This document shows positions 1-8,322 of a stretch of DNA of 64,000 nucleotides, in pieces. This stretch comes from DASPKM01 sp035628135 (lineage in GTDB: Bacteria > Bacteroidota > Bacteroidia > Chitinophagales > Chitinophagaceae). The stretch lies in the NCBI GenBank assembly GCA_035628135.1, contig DASPKM010000009.1, positions 186,001 through 250,000 of the forward strand, in the 5' to 3' direction. Position 1 is the first letter of the stretch, and each line of letters begins with the position of its first letter. The notes below the pieces were generated by a model. It searched no databases and was not told where the DNA came from. It saw only the letters and a program-made list of their open reading frames with translations. Position numbers and translations under genes: made by a program.

Positions 1-1
1 C

Positions 2-901
2 TACCGCAAACCGCAACTGCACGAAGGATTGGAACTGCAATTGCTGCAAAGCCGCCATCCTGTTATCGAGCGCAACCTTCCGCCTGGCGAATCTTATATC
101 GCCAACGATATCTTACTGGACCCCGGCAGCCAGCAGATCATCATCCTCACCGGCCCTAATATGAGCGGTAAAAGCGCGCTGCTAAGGCAAACCGCGTTGT
201 TGACATTAATGGCGCACATCGGCAGCTTTGTACCCGCGGAAGAAGCAAGGATCCCATTGACGGATAAGATATTCACCCGCGTGGGCGCATCGGATAATTT
301 AAGCGGGGGCGAATCCACTTTTATGGTGGAAATGAATGAAACCGCCAGCATCATCAACAATATATCCGTGCGCAGCCTTATCCTGCTCGACGAAATCGGG
401 CGGGGCACTTCTACCTACGATGGTATTTCCATTGCCTGGAGCATTGCCGAATACCTGCACCAATCGAACTTCAGGCCCAAGACGCTTTTTGCCACGCATT
501 ACCACGAATTGAACGAGCTGGAAAATAAATTCCCGCGCATCCGCAATTACCACATCAGCAATAAAGAGATCGGCAACAAGATCATATTCCTGCGCAAGCT
601 GGAGCCTGGCGGCAGCACGCACAGCTTCGGCATTCACGTGGCGCGCATGGCGGGCATGCCACAATCGCTCATTCAACGCGCCAATGAGATCCTGAAGCAA
701 TTAGAGGAAAAACACGTGGACGAGCAAGCCGGCGAAAAGATCAAAAAAGTAAGCGCACCTAAATTACAGCTCTCCATTTTCGACGCGCACAGTCAAACCT
801 TCAACGAGATCAGGGAACTGCTGGAGGGATTGGACATCAACCGCCTCACACCCGTGGAGGCGCTGTTGAAGTTGCAGGAGATCAAGGATAAGATCAGGTA
901 A
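2..901 (+). CDS. mutS: DNA mismatch repair ATPase MutS, C-terminal part (5' end outside window)
   Basis: The visible 299 residues are the end of MutS, which binds mismatches and recruits MutL. The frame is open from base 2, so the gene enters from the left edge and no start is visible. The ATPase domain is complete: Walker A GPNMSGKS near visible residue 50, the LLDEIGRGTSTYDG Walker B/signature segment near residue 125, then the THYHEL switch. The helix-turn-helix dimerisation segment (RMAGMPQSLIQRANEIL) follows, and the protein ends EIKDKIR. The last 8 bases overlap the stop end of the convergent rsmD. Nothing looks broken in the visible part. Confidence 0.97.
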   Translation, partial: YRKPQLHEGLELQLLQSRHPVIERNLPPGESYIANDILLDPGSQQIIILTGPNMSGKSALLRQTALLTLMAHIGSFVPAEEARIPLTDKIFTRVGASDNLSGGESTFMVEMNETASIINNISVRSLILLDEIGRGTSTYDGISIAWSIAEYLHQSNFRPKTLFATHYHELNELENKFPRIRNYHISNKEIGNKIIFLRKLEPGGSTHSFGIHVARMAGMPQSLIQRANEILKQLEEKHVDEQAGEKIKKVSAPKLQLSIFDAHSQTFNEIRELLEGLDINRLTPVEALLKLQEIKDKIR

Positions 902-1478
902 GAGATGGTGGTTGGTGAGTGGTGAGTTGACTGTTAGCCGCATCGTTCACGAAAAAAGAAAATACTGTTGTGCCGTAGTTACGCTCCGATCTGAACAGGG
1001 GGAAGCTTTTATAATCGTTACGCGGCGTATGCTCCAGCACAAACCATCCTCCCGGCTTCAATAATTTTTTCTGAACGATGATCTTAGGAAGGTCATCGAT
1101 ATTGGTGAGCGCATACGGAGGACCGGCAAAAATAAAATCGAATTGCTGGTTGCATTGCACGAGATAACGGAACACGTCGAGGCGCAGCACATTGAAATTG
1201 GTAAACTTCAACTCTTCCGCGGTTTTTTTAATGAAGGCGTGCATGGCAGGATCTTTCTCAACAACAGTAATATCCGCAGCCCCCCGCGAGGCCAGCTCGT
1301 AACTGATACTGCCCGTTCCGCCGAAAAGATCGAGCGTTTTGATGCCTTCAAAACCCAATTGGTTCTGCAGGATGTTGAATAATCCTTCCTTGGCAATGTC
1401 CGTGGTTGGCCTGGTATGCGGCATCTTGTTCGGTGGGTTGATGCGCCTTCCTCCCGCTGATCCGCTGATTATACGCAT
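894..1478 (-). CDS. rsmD: 16S rRNA (guanine(966)-N2)-methyltransferase RsmD
   Basis: A 194-residue SAM-dependent methyltransferase of the RsmD family, which methylates G966 of 16S rRNA. The N-terminus (MRIISGSAGGRRI) is typical, and the SAM loop DLFGGTGS lies at residues 50-57. The catalytic motif, normally [DN]PP[YF], reads GPPY at 119-122, so the expected acidic or amide residue is Gly (codon GGT). The last dozen residues (NSQLTTHQPPSLT) look like low-complexity read-through of a GGTGAGT-rich stretch. The start overlaps the end of the upstream DUF3822 gene by 10 bp, suggesting a two-gene operon. The 3' end overlaps convergent mutS by 8 bp. Family call is firm; activity with GPPY is uncertain. 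Confidence 0.9.
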   Translation of the reverse strand: MRIISGSAGGRRINPPNKMPHTRPTTDIAKEGLFNILQNQLGFEGIKTLDLFGGTGSISYELASRGAADITVVEKDPAMHAFIKKTAEELKFTNFNVLRLDVFRYLVQCNQQFDFIFAGPPYALTNIDDLPKIIVQKKLLKPGGWFVLEHTPRNDYKSFPLFRSERNYGTTVFSFFVNDAANSQLTTHQPPSLT

Positions 1479-2323
1479 AAAGCCATCTTCAGGAGTGGTG
1501 AAAAGAAATGGGCGGGCAAGGGATTGAAATTAGCGGAAACATTATCCGGCATTGCGTCCATGCTGCAATGCAAAAAATATTTTTTGATCTCGGTCAGCAA
1601 TACGGAATCTTCCTGCACATACCCACTCAGCACCAGCAAGGCTTCTTCGGGTGATAGTTCCAGTTGCCTGCAAATGTTCAGCAGGTAATACACAGCGTCT
1701 TCCGCCACCTGGTAGCTAAAGCTTTGCACCAGTTGCAACTTTGTTTTCCTGTACACCGACACCAGCATGGTATCGGGATAAAACAATACGAACACCAGCG
1801 GCTGGTGGTCGTCGGTTTCCGGCGGATAATTTTTCAGCGCGCAAAGCCAGAGCGTGTAAATATGCCAGTATCTGCCTGCGGTAAATTTTTGCTGGAACAG
1901 GCTGTGCACGTCGGCCGCCACCCTGTAAATATTGTGCGCGGGATGCCGCGGAATTTTTTCGCTTAAGATGAGGCCCTTTGCAACGGTGCCGTGCGCCAAT
2001 TCTATCAGGTCGCGGTTAATTTCAAGATCGAAGGATTGATCGGGGACCAGCTGGCTTTCGGGAAAATTATACAGCACCGCCGCTTCTTTGAACTGGCTTT
2101 GCAGCAAGGGATCCGCATCGATGATGATCCGAAGTTTTTCAGAAAGGCTTTTACTGTCGGGGCCGGGCAACACATAGTATTTAGCGTCCAGCACCTCACG
2201 GCCTTGCTGGTTCAGCACCAGGTAGCTCATGCCGTGCGGGCTCACTTCCATCAGCAAAAGGCTTTGCAGCAGGCGGTCCTGCGGTACTTCCTCATGCTCA
2301 ATATAAAATGCAGGCCTTATCAT
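1469..2323 (-). CDS. DUF3822 family protein
   Basis: A 284-residue protein starting MIRPAFYIEHEE. It matches DUF3822, a Bacteroidota family I associate with the rsmD neighbourhood; its molecular role is unknown and an actin/ATPase-like fold is only a guess. There is no signal peptide or membrane segment, so it is probably cytoplasmic. The ATG at 2323 was chosen because an upstream in-frame start at 2443 would add 40 unrelated residues and run past the start of the divergent MATE gene. Its stop overlaps the rsmD start by 10 bp, implying co-transcription with rsmD. Confidence 0.75.
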   Translation of the reverse strand: MIRPAFYIEHEEVPQDRLLQSLLLMEVSPHGMSYLVLNQQGREVLDAKYYVLPGPDSKSLSEKLRIIIDADPLLQSQFKEAAVLYNFPESQLVPDQSFDLEINRDLIELAHGTVAKGLILSEKIPRHPAHNIYRVAADVHSLFQQKFTAGRYWHIYTLWLCALKNYPPETDDHQPLVFVLFYPDTMLVSVYRKTKLQLVQSFSYQVAEDAVYYLLNICRQLELSPEEALLVLSGYVQEDSVLLTEIKKYFLHCSMDAMPDNVSANFNPLPAHFFSPLLKMALCV

Positions 2324-2436
2324 TATGAGGCGCAATAATACTATAATTTGTCCAAAGCGTTTTGCCGGCCCGCCGTTTGGGAAAAACCACCGATTACGAA
2401 CCGAAACTTGTTTTAGCTTCGCAGTTTTTTCACCTA

Positions 2437-3795
2437 ATGGCAACAGTTAGCACACCAGCCAGTTTGCAGGTAAACATCAGCAACCGCCAGATACTCAAGC
2501 TGGCCATGCCGATCAGCTTTGCACTGCTGGTGCCGCAGATCAATTTCATCACCAATAATATCTTTCTCGGAAGATTGGGGGTTGAAGAACTGGCCGCGGC
2601 AGGCATTACCGGCGTGTACTATCTCATTTTCGCGGCCATTGGCTTTGGGCTCAACAATGGATTGCAGGCGTTGATCGCGCGCCGCGCCGGTGAGAACAGG
2701 CCCTCGGACATCGGCAAATTGTTTTCGCAGGGCGTGCGCATCGCATTGCTCATCGCGGCTCTTGGCATAGTGCTCACCTACACCGTTGCGCCGCTGATAT
2801 ACCGCGAGGTGCTGGCAGAAAGCTCGCGGGAACAAATGGTGATCGACTTCCTGAAGATCCGCATATGGGGACTGCCCTTCCTATTCATTTACCAGATGCG
2901 CAATGCCTTGCTGGTAGGCACCAACCAAAGCAAATACCTGCTGGCCGGCACCATTGCGGAAACAGTGGCCAATATCTTCTTCGATTACGGACTGATATAT
3001 GGAAAGCTTGGCATGCCCGAACTGGGTTTTAACGGAGCGGCCTATGCTTCCATCATTGCCGAGTTTACGGGCATGATGGTGGTGTACCTGGTGATATACG
3101 CCAAAGGCATCAGCAAAAGATTTTCATTGTATTCCGGCATGAAGTACGATAAGGCCAATACCCGGCTGATACTCGTGCAATCGTCGCCATTGATACTGCA
3201 ACATGCCATCAGCGTAATAAGCTGGGAATTCTTTTACATACTCATCGAGCACCATGGAACGAGGGACCTGGCCATATCCAACACCATGCGCAACATATTT
3301 GGCTTCTTCGGCGTGTTTACCTGGGCCTTTGCGGCCACCGCCAATACCATGGTGAGCAATATCATCGGGCAGGGCATGCAGGAACGGGTGATAGAGCTGA
3401 TCAAAAAAATTGCATGGATAAGCTTTAGCTTCATCCTGGTGGTGTTCCTGCTATTGAATGTTGTTCCTTCCTTGTTCTTATCGATATATGGGCAGGACAG
3501 GGAGTTCATTACAGCGGCCATTCCTGTTATGCGCGTGGTATCGTCTGCGCTGGTGTTGATGTCCTTCTCAACGGTATGGCTAAATGCCGTGGTTGGCACC
3601 GGTAATTCAAGGGCAAACCTCATTATTGAACTGATAACGCTGGTAATGTATGGCTCCTACATTTACCTTACACTGGAAGTGTTCAGGCTGTCTATCGTAA
3701 TAGGCTGGATGTCGGAATGGGTGTACTGGGGTTGCTTGTTCGGGATGTCGTATTGGTATATCAAAAGCGGCAGGTGGAAAAATAAAAAGATATAA
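2437..3795 (+). CDS. MATE family multidrug efflux transporter
   Basis: A 452-residue polytopic membrane protein with about 12 hydrophobic segments in the two-bundle MATE arrangement. It opens ISNRQILKLAMPISFALLVPQINFITNNIFLGRLG, typical of MatE domain 1, and a second MatE half begins near residue 230. Members export cationic drugs or metabolites with Na+ or H+; the substrate here cannot be read from sequence. The ATG at 2437 (MATVSTPASLQ) is preferred over an in-frame start at 2362 that adds 25 polar residues not typical of the family. It is divergent from DUF3822 across 113 bp, and its stop abuts the stop of the convergent TPR gene with no gap. Confidence 0.9.
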   Translation: MATVSTPASLQVNISNRQILKLAMPISFALLVPQINFITNNIFLGRLGVEELAAAGITGVYYLIFAAIGFGLNNGLQALIARRAGENRPSDIGKLFSQGVRIALLIAALGIVLTYTVAPLIYREVLAESSREQMVIDFLKIRIWGLPFLFIYQMRNALLVGTNQSKYLLAGTIAETVANIFFDYGLIYGKLGMPELGFNGAAYASIIAEFTGMMVVYLVIYAKGISKRFSLYSGMKYDKANTRLILVQSSPLILQHAISVISWEFFYILIEHHGTRDLAISNTMRNIFGFFGVFTWAFAATANTMVSNIIGQGMQERVIELIKKIAWISFSFILVVFLLLNVVPSLFLSIYGQDREFITAAIPVMRVVSSALVLMSFSTVWLNAVVGTGNSRANLIIELITLVMYGSYIYLTLEVFRLSIVIGWMSEWVYWGCLFGMSYWYIKSGRWKNKKI

Positions 3796-4560
3796 TTACC
3801 TGATCTCGTTTAGCAACTGCTGGCCTTCTCTTTTTATTCTTGCATCGTCCTCGATCTTATTGGGAATGTTTTGCAACCGCGTGAGCATGTCGATGGCCTT
3901 GTTCTTTTCATGATTGCGGCGATAGGCTTTCGCCAATTCCAGGTAATTGATGGAAAAGCCGGGTTGCAGCGACAGGCTTTTTTCATAATACTTAATGGCA
4001 TCCTGCAGCGATGCTTTCGGCAGGCCCCCGAACATAATGCGCGCCATCGTGCGTTCCAGGCTATTGAGGTTGCTTACTTCGTAATGCCATTTGCCCAATA
4101 TATGATAGGCCTTGAAGCTATTGGGATCGTACTTGAGCGTATTTTCTGCGTACAGCTTGATATCGTTTACATACTGGATCTTTTCCTTGCCGCCGGTAAG
4201 CATGGCCATACGGCCCATGGCCACGGCCATTACAAAATTGGCTTCGGGTGAATAGGGATTTATTTTAATCGCCGATTCGGCGTAGGCCTTGGCCTGGCGA
4301 AAGTAATCGGACTTAATGCTTTTGTCGGTCTGCCGGTGCCCGATGCGGCTGCAAAGGTCGCTTGCCTTGCAAAGGGCCGCGAGGTGAGTGGGTTGTATTC
4401 GCAGTACCTCTTTGTATTTGAGCAGGGCATCGGCTTCGCGAAAAGCATATTCCAACCGCTCCGCTTCCCGTATCAATGTTGCAACATCCTGCGTAACAGC
4501 TTTAATAGGGAGAACCAGTAACAAGCAGATCCAGAGGTATTGTGTAGCCGCTTTATTCAT
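3796..4560 (-). CDS. Secreted or periplasmic TPR-repeat protein
   Basis: A 254-residue protein with an N-terminal signal-like helix (YLWICLLLVLPIKAVTQ). The rest is helical repeats: EADALLKYKEVLRIQPTHLAALCKASDLCSRIG, AKAYAESAIKINPYSPEANFVMAVAMGRMA, LYAENTLKYDPNSFKAYHILGKWHYEV and AIKYYEKSLSLQPGFSINYLELAKAYRR are four clear TPR-like units. The arrangement resembles the RMD1-like TPR proteins seen in Bacteroidota. No partner can be named. The ATG at 4560 was chosen over a TTG at 4563. It overlaps the end of folB by 8 bp, so the two are probably co-transcribed. Confidence 0.8.
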   Translation of the reverse strand: MNKAATQYLWICLLLVLPIKAVTQDVATLIREAERLEYAFREADALLKYKEVLRIQPTHLAALCKASDLCSRIGHRQTDKSIKSDYFRQAKAYAESAIKINPYSPEANFVMAVAMGRMAMLTGGKEKIQYVNDIKLYAENTLKYDPNSFKAYHILGKWHYEVSNLNSLERTMARIMFGGLPKASLQDAIKYYEKSLSLQPGFSINYLELAKAYRRNHEKNKAIDMLTRLQNIPNKIEDDARIKREGQQLLNEIR

Positions 4561-4912
4561 CAAAAATCTTTCTCATGCTTACGCCCACCTTTCCTTGCAA
4601 ATTTTCAATGGGCGGTTGCAATTTATATATCGAAATGTGCACTTCGCGCACCTGCGGATATTCGTGCTTTATCTTGCGTATGATACCCTCGCATACTTTT
4701 TCCAGCAATTCGGCAGGCGCCTGCATACGCTTCCTGACAATCGAAAACAGGTCTTCGTAGCTTACTGTATCGTGAATATTCTCAAATTTATGGTCTTTCT
4801 CTTCGTATTTAACGTCCAGATTCACCTCATAATTGTTGCCGGTTTTGTGCTCTTCCTGGTACAAGCCATGGTAGGCATGCATAACAAGCTGATGCAGGTG
4901 AACAGTAACCAT
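4553..4912 (-). CDS. folB: Dihydroneopterin aldolase FolB
   Basis: A 119-residue FolB/FolX-type protein converting 7,8-dihydroneopterin to 6-hydroxymethyl-dihydropterin and glycolaldehyde in folate synthesis. Seen: the HAYHGLYQEE segment with the conserved Glu, the VSYEDL Tyr near residue 52, and the IYKLQPPI loop carrying the conserved Lys. Length matches the family (about 120). It is first in a minus-strand pair with the TPR gene. No promoter of the TAnnTTTG type was convincing upstream. Confidence 0.9.
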   Translation of the reverse strand: MVTVHLHQLVMHAYHGLYQEEHKTGNNYEVNLDVKYEEKDHKFENIHDTVSYEDLFSIVRKRMQAPAELLEKVCEGIIRKIKHEYPQVREVHISIYKLQPPIENLQGKVGVSMRKIFDE

Positions 4913-5482
4913 AGTTAATGCCTTCAGGGCAAAGACAATATATAAATTAATCCCTAAAAGGTATATTAATTATTTCAGCGGGGAGCACCGGCCGTTACCG
5001 GGCGCAAGGGTATGGCTGGAGTTCAAAACTAATTTACATGGTGTTGGTTCACCTGCACCAGCATCCGGTCCTGCGGGTTTAAATGAGAAACCCATTCGGC
5101 CACGCAGTTGGCGTTACGTTGATTTCTTTTGACGCAGCCCTTTAAATATTCTTTCAGTTGTATGGCCAGGAATAGCGGCATCGCATACCGGGTAGAGGCT
5201 TCTACTATGTAGTGCATCGAGGATTGCGCGCACCAGACGATCTGTGGGGTTGGCATCTGATAGGATTTTAGGTTTAAGGTTTATACTTACAGTAAGTTCC
5301 GACGTATTAAAATTATTTCATAAGTAAACCGCGTAACCGGTGTAAATAAACGTAATAAACAATTACAACTGATTAATCGGAAAACTCAATAACATATTGT
5401 TGACGAAAACTAAAAATGTTTTCGAAAGGCTTTCCCATACCTTTTACAACTGCCAATCAACTTAATAACAGGAACAGCGCAT
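4913..5482. other. 570-bp intergenic stretch between folB and the exuT-type gene
   Basis: AT-rich spacer separating the housekeeping block from the pectin locus. It holds one small possible gene (5029-5256, minus). A 7-bp inverted repeat CGAAAAC/GTTTTCG (5404-5410 and 5418-5424) lies downstream of the transporter stop; it is not followed by a U-run in the minus direction, so it is a weak terminator candidate at best. No RNA gene, mobile element or recognised operator was seen. Confidence 0.6.
5029..5256 (-). CDS. Small hypothetical protein (75 aa), doubtful
   Basis: An unrecognised 75-residue reading frame starting MPTPQIVWCAQSS and ending VQVNQHHVN, with no signal peptide or known motif. 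It is listed because it fills an otherwise empty 570-bp gap, has a polar C-terminal half of ordinary composition (EWVSHLNPQDRMLVQ), and has no competing frame. It may equally be a chance frame; no ribosome binding site or promoter supports it. Confidence 0.3.
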   Translation of the reverse strand: MPTPQIVWCAQSSMHYIVEASTRYAMPLFLAIQLKEYLKGCVKRNQRNANCVAEWVSHLNPQDRMLVQVNQHHVN

Positions 5483-6793
5483 TTACACGCTCACGGGTTT
5501 CATGCGCGGCACCAGGAAGTGCATTACCACCCAGGCGATGAGGTAGGCGCCGCCGCAAATGATGAACATGACCTGGTACCCGGTTTGAATGGTTCCAAGC
5601 GCTTTATAATGATCGAATAAAAGACCTGCCGCCCGGGCGATCAGTATCCCGCCCAATCCGCCGGCCATGCCCCCGATGCCCGTTACAGAACCCACCGCAG
5701 CCTTGGGAAACATATCGGAAACTGTAGTAAAAATGTTGGCGCTCCATGCCTGGTGGGCAGCGGCCGCAAAGCCGATAATGAGAACGGCAAACCACATGCT
5801 GGAGTCGCCGGCCAATTGCGCGAAAACAACAGGCAATACGCAAAACGCATAGATCAGCATAGAGGTTTTACGGGCCCTGAATACAGGCCATTCATTTTTT
5901 ATCAGCCGCATGGGAAGCCAGCCTCCAAAAACGCTGCCTATGGATGCAATGATGTACACAAGTGCTACCGGCACGGCCAGGTCGTCTTTCGTAAGGCCAT
6001 ATTCGGCATTCAGGAACTTCGGCAGCCAAAATAGATAAAACCACCATATCCCATCCGTAAGGAACTTGCCAACGGCAAAAGCCCAGGTTTGCTTGTAACC
6101 AAAAAGCCTTCCCCACGAAATCTTACGCGTGGGTTCACCCTGTGCTCCCGCAACCGCTACCGCCTCGTCGGTATCGCTGTGTATATAGTCGAATTCCGCT
6201 TTGCTTAGCCTTTTCTGTTTCCTGGGTACTTCATACAGCCAGAACCAAAAGATCAACCAGATCAGCCCAACGGCGCCCGTAATAAAAAATGCACTGCGCC
6301 AGCCCCATTCCTGGGCAATGAACGGTACGGTAAGCGGGGCAATGATGGCGCCGATGTTGGAACCTGAATTGAAAATGCCGGTAGCCAATGCCCGCTCCTT
6401 CTTCGGAAACCACTCCGCGGTAGCCTTGATGGCTGCGGGAAAGTTGCCGGCCTCCGTAACGCCCAATGCGGCACGCGCTACAAAAAAGCCTGTGGTGGTC
6501 CTTATCAGGGCATGGCCCATTGCCGCAATGCACCAGAGCAACAACGACAAGGCATACCCGATCTTGGTACCCGTTTTATCAATCAGCCGGCCCACGCCAA
6601 ACATCGCTATGGCATAAGACAATTGGAAGGCGATGGTTAAATTGGAATAATCCGTCTCGGTCCATTTGAACTCCGGGACAAGATAATCTGTCACTACCAG
6701 CGAGATCACCTGCCTGTCGAGGTAATTGATGGTCGTTGCAAAAAATATAAGCGTGCAGATGGTCCACCTGTATTTTCCTATGGCTTGTGACAT
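5483..6793 (-). CDS. MFS hexuronate transporter, ExuT-like
   Basis: A 436-residue major facilitator with 12 predicted membrane segments, of the anion:cation symporter subgroup that includes ExuT. Diagnostic segments are INYLDRQVISLVVTDYLVPEF after helix 1, GVTEAGNFPAAIKATAEWFPKKERALATGIFNSGSNIGAIIAP near the middle of the first half, and GGLGGILIARAAGLLFDHYKALG near the end. It probably imports D-galacturonate or D-glucuronate by H+ symport. The start at 6793 (MSQAIGKYRWTICTL) fits the family; an in-frame ATG at 6829 would add 12 residues and overlap uxaC. It is last in the GH28-uxa operon, 29 bp after uxaC. Confidence 0.9.
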   Translation of the reverse strand: MSQAIGKYRWTICTLIFFATTINYLDRQVISLVVTDYLVPEFKWTETDYSNLTIAFQLSYAIAMFGVGRLIDKTGTKIGYALSLLLWCIAAMGHALIRTTTGFFVARAALGVTEAGNFPAAIKATAEWFPKKERALATGIFNSGSNIGAIIAPLTVPFIAQEWGWRSAFFITGAVGLIWLIFWFWLYEVPRKQKRLSKAEFDYIHSDTDEAVAVAGAQGEPTRKISWGRLFGYKQTWAFAVGKFLTDGIWWFYLFWLPKFLNAEYGLTKDDLAVPVALVYIIASIGSVFGGWLPMRLIKNEWPVFRARKTSMLIYAFCVLPVVFAQLAGDSSMWFAVLIIGFAAAAHQAWSANIFTTVSDMFPKAAVGSVTGIGGMAGGLGGILIARAAGLLFDHYKALGTIQTGYQVMFIICGGAYLIAWVVMHFLVPRMKPVSV

Positions 6794-6822
6794 GGTGAAG
6801 TTTGATTTATTGGAAGCAGCTT

Positions 6823-8223
6823 TTACCAATTAAAGTATCGCTTCGCATTATGATAGCAGATATCCTGTATGATTTTTCCGTTCCATTCCATATCGTCCGG
6901 CAGCTCGCCATTTTCTATTTCCTCTCCGAAAAGATTGCACAACAACCTGCGGAAATACTCATGTCGCGGATAAGATAAAAAGCTCCTCGAATCGGTGAGC
7001 ATGCCTACGAACCTGCTCAGCAATCCCATGTTCGACAGGGCATTGATCTGTTTGATCATGCCATCCTTCTGGTCGAGGAACCACCACGCAGACCCAAACT
7101 GCACCTTGCCTGCAACCGAACCGTCGTTGAAATTACCGATCATGGTTGCCATCAGCTCATTGTCTGCGGGATTGAGATTGTAAATGATGGTTTTTGCGAG
7201 GCGGTCGTTCGCATCCAGCCGGTCGAGGAATTTTGCAAGGGATGCACCCTGGCTGAAGTCGCCGATGGAGTCCCAACCAGTGTCAGCGCCGAGGCGGCGC
7301 ATCATGCGCGAATTGTTGTTGCGCAATGCGCCCAGGTGAAATTGCTGCACCCATCCTTTCTCGTGGTCCCATAATGCAAACTGGTACAACATGGCCGATT
7401 TGAATTGCAGCCTTTCTTTCTCCGTGAGTTGACTGCCGCCGCGCGCCTTGTTGAATATGTTTTTTATTTCCTGGTCGGTATAATCTGCTGCATATACTTG
7501 TTCCAATCCGTGATCGGAAACGGAGCAGCCCATCTCAGCAAAAAAATCATGTCGATTTTTCAATGCGTCGAGGTATGCGCCATACGAGCCGATAGCTATG
7601 CCCGATACGGCTTCCAGTTTGCTGACATACGCATTGAATGCGGCGGGATCATCTGCATTCATGGCCTTATCGGGACGATAAGCGGGCAATATCTTTATTT
7701 CGAACCCATCATCTTTTATTTTTTTATGATGGTCCAGCGGGTCGATGGGGTCATCGGTAGTGCACACCACTTTTACCTTCATGCGGCGCAGCAATCCGCG
7801 CACGGAATATTCGGGCGTTTGTAATTTCGCCGTGCAGCAGTCGTAAATTTTTTTTGCGCTGTTGGCGTTCAACAGCTCGTGTATATTGAAATACCGCTGC
7901 AGTTCCAGGTGCGTCCAATGGTACAATGGGTTGCGAAGCGTATAAGGAACGGTCTCTGCCCATTTTTCAAATTTTTCATAATCGCTCTTATCACCGGTGC
8001 AATAGCTTTCGTCTACGCCATTGGTGCGCATGGCCCTCCATTTGTAGTGGTCGCCGTACAACCACACCTGGGTAAGATTTCTAAAATTGATGTCGTTTGC
8101 AATCTGGTCGGGCGGAAGGTGGCAATGATAATCTATGATGGGCATTTGCGCCGCATACTCATGGTAGAGCCGTTGTGCTGTTTTCGTGCTGAGCAAAAAA
8201 TCCTGGTCGGCAAATTTTTTCAT
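6823..8223 (-). CDS. uxaC: Glucuronate/galacturonate isomerase UxaC
   Basis: A 466-residue uronate isomerase of the amidohydrolase superfamily that interconverts D-galacturonate with tagaturonate and D-glucuronate with fructuronate. The metal-binding HxH sits in DYHCHLPP (His33, His35). Further family blocks are WKWRAMRTNG-type (here YKWRAMRTNGVDE), CTTDDPIDPLDHH, SVSDHGLEQ and GMLTDSRSFLSYPRHEYFRRLLCNLFGEE near the C-terminus. Length equals the usual ~470. It serves both the uxaAB branch here and the uxuA/SDR branch at 37.9-39.9 kb. Confidence 0.96.
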   Translation of the reverse strand: MKKFADQDFLLSTKTAQRLYHEYAAQMPIIDYHCHLPPDQIANDINFRNLTQVWLYGDHYKWRAMRTNGVDESYCTGDKSDYEKFEKWAETVPYTLRNPLYHWTHLELQRYFNIHELLNANSAKKIYDCCTAKLQTPEYSVRGLLRRMKVKVVCTTDDPIDPLDHHKKIKDDGFEIKILPAYRPDKAMNADDPAAFNAYVSKLEAVSGIAIGSYGAYLDALKNRHDFFAEMGCSVSDHGLEQVYAADYTDQEIKNIFNKARGGSQLTEKERLQFKSAMLYQFALWDHEKGWVQQFHLGALRNNNSRMMRRLGADTGWDSIGDFSQGASLAKFLDRLDANDRLAKTIIYNLNPADNELMATMIGNFNDGSVAGKVQFGSAWWFLDQKDGMIKQINALSNMGLLSRFVGMLTDSRSFLSYPRHEYFRRLLCNLFGEEIENGELPDDMEWNGKIIQDICYHNAKRYFNW

Positions 8224-8322
8224 CTGGGCAGTAGGTCGTTTAATATTGCTTTTGGCTTTTCAAAATACAGAATTCTATTATTCACTTGTGAGCATTCTTC
8301 GCAATTCATTATTCTATTTTAT

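Noticed and set aside
905..935. GGTGAGT-rich stretch as a regulatory site
   Set aside because: Lies in overlapping coding ends of mutS and rsmD; low complexity only.
2362..2436. N-terminal extension of the MATE protein
   Set aside because: Polar residues before the family start; the ATG at 2437 fits the known N-terminus.
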